This document shows positions 1-10,380 of a DNA stretch of 64,000 nt, in pieces. Within the stretch, counting starts at the first letter, position 1. Each line of letters opens with the position of its first letter. The stretch comes from Topomyia yanbarensis (lineage: Eukaryota; Arthropoda; Insecta; Diptera; Culicidae), in the NCBI RefSeq assembly GCF_030247195.1, contig NC_080672.1:9734001-9798000 (forward strand), written 5' to 3'. Under the pieces are notes generated by a model that saw nothing but the letters and a program-made list of their open reading frames with translations, did no database searches and was not told the DNA's origin. The position numbers were made by a program, and so were the translations under genes.

Positions 1-1135
1 ATTATTCATGTATTCGTGAACCGGTTCATGATACCTAGTTCAATAGTCACAACTCACCATTCGTTTTCGGGAAATAGTTCACGAAATCATGAAATATTAT
101 TCATGTATTCGTGAACTGGTTCATGATTCCTAATACATGATTTACTATCTATCTAGTAGCTATTTGCGTGCTTTTGATATTTAGAAGATATACCTAATCA
201 TTTACAATTTCATGCAACATGGTAATGAAATTTTTACGTGAACTGTTTCACAAAATTTGGAGTATTATTCGTGGAATAATTTTTGTTCCATGCACTTTTT
301 CATGAAATACCCAGCTTCTAGCGACCAGTAATAGGTATGAGCAGTAGATATAAAAGAACTATTAGAACGTCGAACCTTGTTATTCATTTGATAATGTTCA
401 TTATAATGTCCCCAAATAGCGTGCGTGGTACAGTTCACAGAACAAGATATCGCGAATGAGTCTTATTTTAATGATCCAGTTCATATTGTCACGTTATTCC
501 GAGTAAAAAACCGTTAGTAACGAAAAAATAATAGATCTCGATAAGGCGAAGAGAATTTACGAGTACCATGATAAAGCTGCTGATATCACGAGCATTTGTT
601 ACATTACTCTTTGAATGTAAGCTCTAAAATAAAATATCAGGATAACATGAACAGAAATTACGAAAATCTCGACTGACATCCTGATATCATGAACACATAT
701 CACACAACTCGTGGCAAAAATATTTAAAATCATGACAAAGATCCTGAAATCATGAACATGAATCACTCTACTCGTGATTAAAATATCACGATAACGTGAA
801 TAGAAATTACGAATACCGCGACTTAGATCTTGAAATCTTGAACTTTAATCCCGCTAACGTCATGAGAATTCACAAGAATCGCGAATAAGCTCTTAAAATC
901 ATAAACAACGTTTGACTGTCGACTGTGTATTCCCAAATCATGAGCAAGAATCACAACAAAAACCAAACATGCCCAAGGAACAACAACAGTAACCCTAACC
1001 AAACATTCTAATGTAACGCCATGCATACATTCGGGGCAAAGTGGTTTTTAGTTTCAGGAACTTGGTCACAGTTTTCATAAATTGTTCAGTTCACGAAATC
1101 GTGACCTTTTGTTCGTGAATTTATGAACGGATATT
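1..1135 (+). repeat. TCATGA/TCGTGA-rich dispersed repeat, copy 1
   Basis: Non-coding, AT-rich DNA dense in short near-palindromic boxes (TTCATGA, TCGTGAA, TTCACGA). It matches 29630-30800 in inverted orientation along much of its length: boxes such as ATAGAAATTACGAA, GCGACTTAGATC and CTAGCGACCAGTAATA at 301-980 reappear reverse-complemented at about 29700-30230. Inside are imperfect subrepeats of roughly 150 bp: AAAATATCAGGATAACATGA near 630 is echoed by AAAATATCACGATAACGTGA near 780. The left boundary lies outside the window. No ORF or RT motif was found, so the class is unknown; a non-autonomous element is likely. Confidence 0.75.
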
Positions 1136-2839
1136 TTCCGTATAATTTAAGTCCATTTATTGAATATTTATCGCAAAATATAGGATAAAAGCGAAAACCG
1201 CATATCAAGAAAACTTAAAATTCTTTCCAGAATCTTAAGACAGTACCAGCAACACCTCTTTCGGGTAAGTGTGGTACTTTTTATACCTACCTTTATATTG
1301 AGCTCCCTATTTTCGTACAGTAGTGAAACTTTTATTTCTCATTGACTATTGTGATTTCTGTTCAGCGTATAGCCATTCCCGAATTTTTCCTGAATGAGAA
1401 TTATGACACTAGGCTTTCTCCTAAGTTATGTGAAATTTGTTTCTTTTGAAATCAGTTTAATTGAATTACAAGAAAAGCCTAGCAGCTATATCGACTCCTC
1501 CAATTGTTCCAAACAGTTAACAAAGTTGAACCTAAATCTCATAGAACTATTTTTTCTATCTATCATTTTTATATTAATTTTGCAACAGTCAATCAGGATT
1601 CTCAAATGACTAAATATTCAATCGAGTTTATTCAAATACGAAGGTTCAAATTTCAGCCAAATGTATCTTACAAAGTGGTTAAAAACGCCTTCCAAAAAGC
1701 AACAGCCAGCACTATTAGCAAGGAAGCTAATAACAACGACGGCGGGTTTATAGTTATGACCCCGTAAATTAAAGAAACAAGCAAGAAAATATCATGAACA
1801 CCATGTGAACGTTAACAATGACGACAACGGCAGCAAGATTTATGTGAATGACTCCCAAGATGCATTAGGTGAGGAAGCACAATCAGGCAAAATACGTTGC
1901 GTGTGCGTGATCTGCATAACTTTCATTTTATATTTATTTGTAAATATATCAAAGACGCATGACTTCGCCAAGCTTACACGTTGAATCGTGCCAGATGAAT
2001 GAATTTAAAAATCAATAGGTGACATTTCATTATCTATGTACTATAATAGGAAACGCACAGCTGTTTAGATATTGACCGGTTATGTTCAATTACTTTAGCA
2101 CATTGTTTACTTAGTGATGAAACTTACCAGGATTCATAAATACGTTCAAGAGTTATCAAAGATGAATCGCGCGAGATTCAAAAAAAAAATTAAAATATAT
2201 CTGGCAATATCGTAGAAGTGAAACCTATGACAGAAAACTACGAGATCAGTATGATCCAGAATCTTCGGGCGTGATTTTGCTAAAAAAAAATTCACTGCGA
2301 TGCATAGTACAGTGCAGCGAATCTGAACAAAACCTGATTTCTGAAAACCGTACAAGGAAATAGTAATTACGGGCATATTCTAACCAAGTACAACTGATAT
2401 ATTTCGATGTTCGATGAAAGTGGACTTTGGAGAAATCCCGGGTCAAAAATTTTACCTCACTAAACGGCGCAGATAAATTTGCTCATTTGATAATTTATCA
2501 AGCCATCTGCAGTTATGGAAGAAAGTCCAACCCTTTCAACACTATGAATGTAAAATTTTTCATATAATATTGCTACCAGATGTAAATTTTATGATTTATT
2601 CAATCACTTAGAGGATCAGTGAAGTTCAGGCCTAACTTAGTCAGTTCCCATTTCAGTCAAGAGGCTATAGAACAGTATAATCAGAATAATCTTGAATATA
2701 TTTTTAAGCATATTAATATATTAATTTGCCCATGATTTTCGTCGCAGAGAAAATGTTTGCAAATTTATCAAGTGTAAATTGAAGAAATGTGCCAAATTCT
2801 AATTTGCTCCGTTAGCGAAAAAGTAGAATTTCCCACACA
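1136..2839. other. Mostly unannotated AT-rich DNA
   Basis: Apart from the small relic at 1620-1990, only short AT-rich open frames without recognisable motifs are present. No tRNA, splice-supported exon or clear repeat was seen. The part next to 2840 may hold the badly decayed 3' end of the neighbouring retrotransposon. Confidence 0.5.
1620..1990 (+). pseudogene. Decayed paralogue of the ORF at 41.7-42.1 kb
   Basis: The frame ending at 1767 carries TISKEANNNDGGF, closely matching TISQEATSNNGGF in the open frame at 41718-42143. After GGF this copy meets a stop, but the nucleotide sequence downstream still resembles the other copy, including an Asp/Asn-rich stretch (AACAATGACGACAACGG against AACCACGATGATGACACGG). 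It is therefore a dispersed repeat or processed copy rather than chance. The parent gene or element is not recognised. Confidence 0.45.
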
Positions 2840-4325
2840 TGGCTCAACATTTCTCGAACAGAGCCGTCAATTTAAAGCACCTAAGAGGTTCAACCAAAAT
2901 GTTGTGGGCTATAAACAAAAGCTTGTACTTTTTCTCCAACTCCAGCGCGCTTTCAATAATGTTGGCATTGCCAAGTGCTAGCTTCATAATAGGATTAAAC
3001 TTTTTCAGTACAAAATTCAAGTTGTTCACCTCGCACCAATCCAACATAGTTCAAAAGTTACCAAGTATAATTTTATGGCTGAAAAATATTTGGAGAATGC
3101 TAGTTTAACTAATTTTACAAAGCAACTGCTGCAATCAATGATGATTTCTAAGATTATTTTCTCCGGATACAGGAAAGCATTGCAATCGACCGATACGATT
3201 TGTAATCGGAGGCTGGGTTGCTCGGTTTATGAATAGCAATCAGTCTCACCTGTCTCTAGCCACGTGGAACAATGTTCTGCTCAAGAAACCTATTGAACAA
3301 ATCCAACACGCGTCTTTTTGCGGGGTCAAGCAAATTATCCAATAAGTTGAATTTGATTCCAATTACTTGAATTGACCTATTCTTGCATAACAGGAGTGCA
3401 AATGAGAATTCCATCAATGAAACAGGTAAGTCATTTTCTTAGTTTACCGGGGATACGCCGCGCACAATTTTCTGGACATATCTTCCTGGTTGAAAACCCA
3501 CCACGTCGTACATTTCTCGCTTTCGATAGTTACATTTCAATAACGAATTCCGTTAGCAATAACCGCTTTTTTCACGCCAAGCGAACTTTTAAACTTGCTG
3601 TCCAAAATCGTTTTCAAGTTTCTCCTGGGCTTGAACCGCTGCATCAATGATCAAGCCTGCGAGGAAGTCGTATTCTTCGTTCGAAAGAAACTTCTGTACC
3701 GTACTGCCGATAGTATTCGTGATCTCACTGTCATATTTCTTCCAATCAATGTTTCGTGTCGGGTTCTACGAAACATTAACCTTCCGGAAGTCGCGCTAGT
3801 GCACTGAGTGCACGCTGCTCTGAAAATCTAGCGAAATCGTTTTAGCGCACCAGCGGCTGCTCATTCAGTGGGCCATTTGCGCGACTTCCGGAGTGTTAAT
3901 CGAGTCCACGCGGCTTGTACCGTTATTTATTGAAACAATTATTGACATGGTCGCTACCGTTGGGATTTCGGATTACCTTCTAGGTCCAATGTAACTGTCA
4001 TATTCAAACAATCGCAAAGATTATATATCAGGGATGATCTATTAACATTGAGATGGGACCCCCATGCAAATCTGAGGGAGTTGAAATCTCATAAAACCGT
4101 AAAGCCCGGAACAGAAAAATTTTCGAAAAAATAAAAGAACTGCCGTTGTCCAACTTGGAGCTCTTGGAGGGATATAAAAGGAAACAATACAATACAAGTA
4201 GGCCATGTTTCACAAAGAGCAAACGCATCAGATTCACGGCGATGCATCAAATATTTAAAAGAATCTGTTTAAGGAATGATACTCTTTCAATTCCACTGTA
4301 AAACAATTATTATATTCCTGACATC
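2840..4325 (-). pseudogene. Decayed non-LTR retrotransposon, endonuclease plus RT
   Basis: Minus-strand translation with frame changes recovers an endonuclease/RT polyprotein in order. First comes an endonuclease start resembling VLQWN at about 4300, then the catalytic-type GSDHVPI near 3935. A linker NPTRNIDWKKYDSEI follows at about 3740, and then RT text including AKRRVLDLFNRFL and SDYKSYRSIAMLSCI at about 3190-3320. A late LDWCEVNNLNF segment lies at about 3040. Stops and frameshifts occur throughout, so it is dead. The wording fits the LOA/I/R1 group better than CR1, but the clade is uncertain. A TTAA-flanked MITE interrupts the endonuclease-RT linker. Confidence 0.75.
3776..3899. mobile_element. 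Short TTAA-flanked MITE (family M1), complete copy
   Basis: A 116-bp unit (3780-3895) sits between TTAA at 3776-3779 and TTAA at 3896-3899. Its ends are inverted: CCTTCCGGAAGTCGCGC on the left and, reverse-complemented, CACTCCGGAAGTCGCGC on the right. Removing the unit plus one TTAA restores the reading frame of the host retrotransposon (VDSINVS), which is strong evidence for the insertion boundaries. TTAA targets are typical of piggyBac-like elements, so this may be a piggyBac-mobilised MITE. Broken relatives lie at 12241-13505 and near 60540. Confidence 0.85.
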
Positions 4326-5514
4326 AGTCGACGAACTACTAGCCATCGAAAGATACGATCGCTGCAAGGAGGGGCTATTGGGCAGTTAACTGCTTCCTTC
4401 TGATGGGAGAATTGCTGTTAGAAATGATTGATTGGATCAGAAATATCGAAGACTTTGAAAATTCTGCCCATAATGGCAGAAAACAGCTGAGCCTCTCACT
4501 GTAAGTTAAGGATTGTTAGGGATTTTGTTTCATACCAGCACTATTCGATTTAGTTTCAGACGTCACTGAGGATATCTTTGGTCCATTACTAGAAAGTTTA
4601 CAGGAAGCAAGCTGCTTTCTTTTCCTAGAACTGCCAAGTTCAGCAAAATTGAGAGGCCATCATAGTCTACATCACTGGCGTAAATCTTTTAAGCATTTAT
4701 ACATGCCTAGTGCGTTCATTAAGATCACTTGTGCTGATCCATGCGCAATATGTACTTGGGACATATCGGGAGATCATGTGAGTGTCACAGTGAGTGTCGG
4801 TGTGATGCAACTTTTTACATTTTGGGCAGCTCATGATCCGTGGTACAAAAAGGTGAACCCGCAGATGAATCATATCGATATGCACGTGGCGAATGAGACA
4901 ATACTACACGCAGTTTGTCACATTCACGTATCTGCTTATTTCAGCAATTCTTCGACGGTCAGACTTGACTCGCTGACTACACCGTCAATCCCTACGTCTC
5001 GTTAAGGTACATATACGCCAAATTTAATCTAAAACTCTCGTCATGAGCAATATTGGGGTAAAACAGATTGAAATGGTTCGTGCGACTCTTCTTAACTTAA
5101 GAAAAACTGATTTTGATCAACCGCTTGCAGATTCTTTCTGAGTACATTTTGGAGAACCAGAATTAGATAAAAACTCGAGTTAAGGAGAGCATTAGGGTGT
5201 AAAAGTGGTTAAATCATTTCGTACAGTCATTCTAACTATCTGTTCTCAAATCATTGCACTTTTTGCAAAGGAAATAGCAATTTTGTCAAAAGCAACACCG
5301 TTCTGCCGAGATAAAGAAACTTTTGTTTTCTTAACTACTGTTGCTTATTTATGGTTTCAAACTGTGTTCGTCATTTTGTGTGAAGAATATCACAAATTAA
5401 TTACCAGAGTTGTGAAGAAATACTCTTACAATATCATGTATAATGTTTTGGAGCAAATCCAATGCTATCAAAAGATGATTCAAATTAATTTTACAGATTG
5501 TTGTACTGATGTTT
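4326..5514. other. Unannotated interval
   Basis: The longest open frames (about 118 codons, at 4649-5005 and 5205-5564 on the plus strand) have no recognisable motif, no splice support and no known family wording. They are treated as chance. No clear repeat was seen. Confidence 0.5.
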
Positions 5515-5600
5515 ATTTGATTGTTTATTTATTTCGTCAATCAAATGTAGACTACATTATATAAATATTAATTGCTTATATACTATCCTGTAAACTATTT

Positions 5601-8600
5601 CTATGTACTATGATGCCGTAAAGAGTTGAAAAACTGTTTTAAACTTGTTCGGGGCATGGTAAGGTCAATACTTTCACAATGCTCGTTATACACAGCCATC
5701 ATCTGGTTTAGTGGTCCGAATTTAGCATAGTCTGTACGGTGATGACCTATCGCGAACAAATTTCTATTGCGTAATTGACGAGTAGGAGCATATAAATTTA
5801 ATTTTGACAAAATGTAAGATGAGTCAATACGCTGCATGACGATATCGTTTAGAAACGAGATCATAGCATAGTCCCGACGTTCTTTTAATGTTTGAATATC
5901 TATCAACATACAACGTGCTTCATAAGATGGAAGAGGGAATACTGTCCATCTTAACTTGCGTAATGCATATAATAGAAACTGTTTTTGGATTGATTCAATT
6001 CTCACTTCGTGTTTTTTTATGAATGGTGACCAAACAATACTACAATATTCTAAAATAGACCGAACATATGCTACGTAAAGAGTTTTAATTGTGTAAGGAT
6101 CTTGAAAGTGATATCCGAAGCGTTTTATAAAATTAAGCATATTACTAGCTCTATGAACAATTGTGTTGTAATGTTCCACAAATTTTAATTTTTTATCTAA
6201 GATAACTCCTAAATCTCTTATTTTATCGCATTTCTGAACGGTTTGATTACCTAATGTAATTGACACGGAAGCCGTGATTTGTTTTCTGCTAAAAGTCATG
6301 AGATTACATTTTTTAACATTTAACTCCAGTAAACATTTACAACACCATGTATAAAAGATTTGTGTTTCATCGTGAAAAACATTATAGTCATTATTATTTC
6401 TGATTTCTAAAAATAGCTTCATATCATCCGCATATATGAGAATATTAATGTTTTTTAAAATAAGAGAGATGTCGTTGACATATAAAATAAAAAGAAGAGG
6501 ACCTAAGTGTGAACCTTGCGGAACCCCCGAAGTAACTTTAATTATATCAGATTTCATCTCATAGAATTTTACTATTTGCTGACGATCTGTTAAATACGAC
6601 TTAATCCAATTGAGGAGTCTCATCTCGATTCCCAATTTTTCAAGTTTGAATATTAACATGGGAATGTCCAGCTTATCGAAAGCTTTGCTGAAGTCAGTGT
6701 AAAGAGCTTCTATATGATTTCCTTTATCCATGGCATTTAACGAGTAATCAACAAATTCTAAAAGGTTTGTACTAGTTGAACGGCCTTTAAAAAACCCATG
6801 TTGTGAATTTGTTATTTTATGTTTGACTTGGTTGAAAATGGTTTTATTTATGATGGATTCGAAAAGTTTGGGAAAGCAAGACAGAATGGCAATTCCACGA
6901 TAATTGCGAATATCAGATTTTTTACCCGATTTATAAATAGGTATTAAAAAAGATTTTTTCCAATCTTTTGGGAAAATACCAGATTCTAGTGACTTATTGA
7001 ACAGCCAGAATAAAGGTGACGTAAGCTCAGTTGCTAAATTCTTTATGAAAGCAGGTGGAATTCCATCAGGTCCTGAGCCTTTAGTGGCATCTAGATCATT
7101 GAGACCAGACAAGATATCTTGAACATTAATGTGACTGACACCAACATCCCTTGAATAATCAGGAAAATAAGAAAAATATTCAAAGTCACGATCATTGTCT
7201 GAATAGTTAGAATAAGTTTCTTGAAAAAATGTTGCGAAGAGATTACAAATATCTTTTGAAGTTTCACCCTCTTTCCCATCTAAAGACATTTTTGATGGGA
7301 AGTTGCATGAATTCAACTTAGTTTTGATGTAATTAAAAAAGTTTTTTGGGCATGACTTGATCTCATTTTCAGTTTTTGCATTATATACAGTTAGTGCCGA
7401 AGAAATAGCCAAAGTTAGTTGGTCACGAATGTTAAGGTATTTTTCCAAATTATCCTGATTATTGTGTTTTCTGTAAATTTTGTGAGCTTTTTGCTTCCGA
7501 TTTTTCAAATTAATAATTTCCTTGTTGAACCAAACTGGATTTTTGGATGCATGATTTCGTCGTTTTTTCGTGAGTGGAACTTCCTCCTGTATTATTTGCC
7601 ATAAAATATTATAAAAGATCTCCACTCCACATTCAACGTTCACTTGATTCTTTAAAAGGGACTGCCAATTAGCACTGCTTAATTTATATTTAATATTTTC
7701 ATAATTTGCTTTTCTATAATCGAAAACGTCCTCGAAGTCACAATCAATGAAATTATGATTCTTGTGCACAAAAATAGAGAATTCTATTGCTGTGTGAAAC
7801 GTTTCATTTTTCCATAAGGGAGAATGAGATTCATCAACACAGAAATCTTCATTAATGTTTGTTAATAGCAGATCTAAATAACGATTGTGTTGATTTTTTA
7901 TATGGTTTATTTGATTGAGTCCTAGCAATGCAATTTTCTCAAACATATATTGTAATGTTTCGTTATCACCAACGACAGGAAGTAGAATGCTCTCATTTTC
8001 AGAGTCAGGAATAAAATCTAAGTTGCGCTGATTAAAATCACCATAAATATGAACTTTGAATTCTGGAGGAAAATTAGAGATTATTTCTTCAGCTGCTTGA
8101 AAGAAAATCTCATATGTTGATTTGTAAGCTAGGTCCGGTGGAAAGTACACTGAGACAAAAATGTGGATTTCATCAGCGATATGTGCTTTAACCCATACAT
8201 GTTCAAATTCTTTGAATTTTGGTGAGACAATAAGATCGGAATTAAATATAGATGAAACTGCGATGAGAACTCCTCCGCCTGACATTCTTTGGGTTAGTCG
8301 TAAATCACGATCATCTCTAAAAACATTATAGTCACTACCGAAAACCTCTTCACTTTTTATATCCTCATTCCAACTTGTTTCGGTACCTAGAATTATCGAA
8401 AATGAGGAGCCTAATATATTCTTATGGATTTCGTTCATCTTTACGGCGCTCCTCATTCTATTAAAATTTTGACAGTAAACCAAAATTTCAGTGGCTTTCG
8501 AAGAAGTTGGTTGTGATTCGTTATTCGTAAAAATATTGTTTAAAACTATTGTACTGTTACCAGTTGCGTCATGCTTGTCCTGGTCTGCCTCTGAGAAGTG

Positions 8601-8621
8601 CGTTAAAATTGGCGAAAACAC
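5601..8621 (-). CDS. ORF2: endonuclease / reverse transcriptase
   Basis: A protein of about 1,006 residues for target-primed reverse transcription. The N-terminal apurinic-type endonuclease shows QNFNRMR near residue 50, ETSW near 80 and GDFNQ near 192. Where the family normally has SDH there is TFHTAIEF near 272, so the Asp of that motif is not seen. The RT has NYRGIAILS, QHGFFKGRST, YTDFSKAFD near 640, GVPQGSHLGPLLF near 697 and YADDMKLF near 729. No RNase H is visible. The frame opens just after a TGA at 8628-8630. It has no ATG before the endonuclease: the codon at 8619-8621 is GTG, and the first Met lies within the endonuclease N-terminus. It overlaps ORF1 in the -1 frame, so it is probably expressed by frameshifting or reinitiation. 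Otherwise intact. Confidence 0.9.
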   Translation of the reverse strand: MFSPILTHFSEADQDKHDATGNSTIVLNNIFTNNESQPTSSKATEILVYCQNFNRMRSAVKMNEIHKNILGSSFSIILGTETSWNEDIKSEEVFGSDYNVFRDDRDLRLTQRMSGGGVLIAVSSIFNSDLIVSPKFKEFEHVWVKAHIADEIHIFVSVYFPPDLAYKSTYEIFFQAAEEIISNFPPEFKVHIYGDFNQRNLDFIPDSENESILLPVVGDNETLQYMFEKIALLGLNQINHIKNQHNRYLDLLLTNINEDFCVDESHSPLWKNETFHTAIEFSIFVHKNHNFIDCDFEDVFDYRKANYENIKYKLSSANWQSLLKNQVNVECGVEIFYNILWQIIQEEVPLTKKRRNHASKNPVWFNKEIINLKNRKQKAHKIYRKHNNQDNLEKYLNIRDQLTLAISSALTVYNAKTENEIKSCPKNFFNYIKTKLNSCNFPSKMSLDGKEGETSKDICNLFATFFQETYSNYSDNDRDFEYFSYFPDYSRDVGVSHINVQDILSGLNDLDATKGSGPDGIPPAFIKNLATELTSPLFWLFNKSLESGIFPKDWKKSFLIPIYKSGKKSDIRNYRGIAILSCFPKLFESIINKTIFNQVKHKITNSQHGFFKGRSTSTNLLEFVDYSLNAMDKGNHIEALYTDFSKAFDKLDIPMLIFKLEKLGIEMRLLNWIKSYLTDRQQIVKFYEMKSDIIKVTSGVPQGSHLGPLLFILYVNDISLILKNINILIYADDMKLFLEIRNNNDYNVFHDETQIFYTWCCKCLLELNVKKCNLMTFSRKQITASVSITLGNQTVQKCDKIRDLGVILDKKLKFVEHYNTIVHRASNMLNFIKRFGYHFQDPYTIKTLYVAYVRSILEYCSIVWSPFIKKHEVRIESIQKQFLLYALRKLRWTVFPLPSYEARCMLIDIQTLKERRDYAMISFLNDIVMQRIDSSYILSKLNLYAPTRQLRNRNLFAIGHHRTDYAKFGPLNQMMAVYNEHCESIDLTMPRTSLKQFFNSLRHHST

Positions 8622-10087
8622 GAACGTTCACAGGAGCAAGATGAACAATGATGTTTATTGTTATGGTGATTGTTATTAAGACCATTGTTGTTTCTATTGC
8701 AAATGCTGTTTCTGTTGTTGTTGTTGTTGCTGTAACTGCTGTTTCTGTTTTCGTTGTGGTTGTTGTTATTTCTGTTGTAGTTGTTGTTGCTGTTTTTGTT
8801 GTAGTTGCTTATTCTGTGATTATTGTTGTTGTTACTGCTGTTAATGTTGTTGTTTCTGTTTCCATTGTGGTCGTTATTGTTTATGTTGTGCCTGTTTCTA
8901 TTGAAATTGTTGGTGGTATTATTGGACTTGTAGCTGTTGTTTTTGTTGCTATTGTTGTTGTTTCTATTTTGGTTGTAGTTGTGATTATTGTTATTGTTGT
9001 ACTTATTGCGGTTCCTGTTCTTATTGCACTTGCTATCTTTGTTGTTGCAGTTGTTATTGTTATTACTGTTGATATTGCTGTATCTTGTACCCTGTTTTCT
9101 TCTCGATTTTTTACTCTTTGCTGCTTTATCTTTCTCTTTTTGTTGTTTAATGCGACGCTGTTTACGTAAGTCATATTCTGACCAGTCGGAGCGCCACACT
9201 CTTTTCGAACCAAGTGTGCGCCATCCATCTTTTGCCACTTGATTATGCTGCGAACCTGAGATAGCAGTTTTATTTGAAACGACGGTCAATTCGTCCATCA
9301 GACTGGGGGGAGACACCGCAGGTGTCAAACGAGCATTATTAACACTGGTTTCCAGGGTACTAATTGTCGCGGCAATTGCCCTTACTTCGTCTAAAATATC
9401 GTCGCCAACAGCGCTGGCTTGTGATTTTATTTCGTCAAGAGCATCACGAGCAGAAAACGACTGGTTACCGGTATGTTCGTTGCATTGAGACGCCATGTCA
9501 ATGGTTATTACGCTTAAATTTTGAACTTCGCAGCATATTTTTTTTAGCTCACGAGTCAGGTCAGTTGTGAGCTCCACCACGTACTCGTCAATGCGCTTCC
9601 TTGTGGATTCCATAGATATGTTGAATAATGACGTTATATGATTTTTTAAAACAACGAGCTCATCGGCCTTATTGACCGCGTTGTTTTCCATAGTGCGCGA
9701 TAATGTTGACACCGCATAATCAACTTTCGCGCAGGTGATATTATTTACATTAGTCACCGCTTCTTTTAGCTGGTGATCAATGTTATCGAACAGTTCACCA
9801 AATGCGTTCAACTTTTTGATGTCAGCAGCCATTCGAAGATTGGAATCCGTTTGCGTCTTGATTAAATTAAAGAGCTGCTCCTGTTGGAAAAGCACTTTAC
9901 GTGTGTCAATCCCCGTTTTAAGATTATGCTGACAATCCGAGCATAGAGGAATCATAAAAGACGTGATGTGATGCTCTTGGTGCCGTTGCACTCCTACACA
10001 GGCCGCGTGATACGATTTGTTGCAAAACTCGCACTTCCATAAAAAACGATCATCACTAATTGAACACGATCGAACACTGCACGACAT
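8603..10087 (-). CDS. ORF1: PHD-like finger, Asn-rich RNA-binding-type protein
   Basis: The ATG at 10085-10087 is preferred because it starts MSCSVRSC, directly before the zinc finger; the frame stays open to an ATG at 10255, inside the inverted repeat. The first ~60 residues hold a Cys/His array (WKCEFCNKSYHAACVG, then PLCSDCQ) resembling a PHD finger, as known in ORF1 of CR1-group elements. A middle region of several hundred residues looks helical or coiled. A basic stretch (RKQRRIKQQKEKDKAAKSKK) leads into about 130 residues dominated by Asn, encoded by AAC/AAT-type repeats. It ends in a short Cys-rich tail (CSSCSCERSC) and a TAA. The likely role is binding of element RNA in the ribonucleoprotein; this is inferred from the family. 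It overlaps the ORF2 frame by about 25 bases. Confidence 0.85.
   Translation of the reverse strand: MSCSVRSCSISDDRFLWKCEFCNKSYHAACVGVQRHQEHHITSFMIPLCSDCQHNLKTGIDTRKVLFQQEQLFNLIKTQTDSNLRMAADIKKLNAFGELFDNIDHQLKEAVTNVNNITCAKVDYAVSTLSRTMENNAVNKADELVVLKNHITSLFNISMESTRKRIDEYVVELTTDLTRELKKICCEVQNLSVITIDMASQCNEHTGNQSFSARDALDEIKSQASAVGDDILDEVRAIAATISTLETSVNNARLTPAVSPPSLMDELTVVSNKTAISGSQHNQVAKDGWRTLGSKRVWRSDWSEYDLRKQRRIKQQKEKDKAAKSKKSRRKQGTRYSNINSNNNNNCNNKDSKCNKNRNRNKYNNNNNHNYNQNRNNNNSNKNNSYKSNNTTNNFNRNRHNINNNDHNGNRNNNINSSNNNNNHRISNYNKNSNNNYNRNNNNHNENRNSSYSNNNNNRNSICNRNNNGLNNNHHNNKHHCSSCSCERSCFRQF
8690..9075. repeat. GTT/AAC-rich low-complexity tract inside ORF1
   Basis: The plus strand reads as imperfect GTT/GTTATT triplets for almost 400 bp. 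On the coding (minus) strand this gives the Asn-rich tail of ORF1. The open Val-rich frame on the plus strand is its mirror image and not a gene. Confidence 0.9.
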
Positions 10088-10220
10088 AATGCTGACTATT
10101 TTTTTTCGAAAATCGCGCGCGGCTTGAATTAAATTAATCAAATAAATACTTGTAGCGTAGCGCCGTTCAACTACGTCTACTACCGGTAACGGTCGACTAA
10201 GAACACGCCAACGACCTCCA

Positions 10221-10380
10221 TGTGCAACGACCCACACTATGGAGTTCAACACCATTTATAATAAAGATGCATTTGAAGAAAATTCGTGAACTACCTATAG
10301 TTATCAGGTAGTTCACGAATTTTCTTCAAATGCATCTTTATTATAAATGGTCTTGAACTCCATAGAGTGGGTCGTACACA
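10221..10380. repeat. Inverted repeat at the 5' end of the CR1-like element
   Basis: Arms of about 77 bp (10221-10296 and 10304-10380) face each other across a loop of about 7-9 nt. The inner ~45 bp are perfectly complementary (the left arm holds GCATTTGAAGAAAATTCGTG); the outer part has a few mismatches. The left arm contains the first bases of the retrotransposon, including the upstream ATG of the ORF1 frame at 10255. It may be a snap-back or inversion event at the 5' end during insertion, or a palindromic target. Confidence 0.9.

Larger units (their letters stand above)
5515..10303 (-). mobile_element. CR1-like non-LTR retrotransposon, near full length
   Basis: It has two long intact ORFs on the minus strand: ORF1 with a PHD-like zinc finger, and ORF2 with an endonuclease and a reverse transcriptase carrying YADD. 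No RNase H domain follows the RT. This two-ORF layout and the RT wording fit the CR1 group (CR1/L2/T1/Q-like elements in mosquitoes). The 3' UTR after the TAG at 5601-5603 is short and runs into AT-rich sequence with AAATAAATAAAC near 5535, so the exact 3' end is uncertain. The 5' end is taken near 10296-10303, in the loop of an inverted repeat. The lack of stops in about 4.6 kb suggests a young insertion. Confidence 0.85.

Noticed and set aside
4649..5564. Two plus-strand open frames of about 118 codons
   Set aside because: No motif, no codon-use signal and no splice support; AT-rich chance frames.
8648..9169. Long Val-rich open frame on the plus strand
   Set aside because: It is the antisense of the Asn-rich triplet tract of ORF1.
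10088..10255. Upstream ATG at 10255 as the start of ORF1
   Set aside because: It lies in the inverted repeat, and the residues before MSCSVRSC show no conserved wording; the ATG at 10087 is preferred, though the longer start cannot be excluded.
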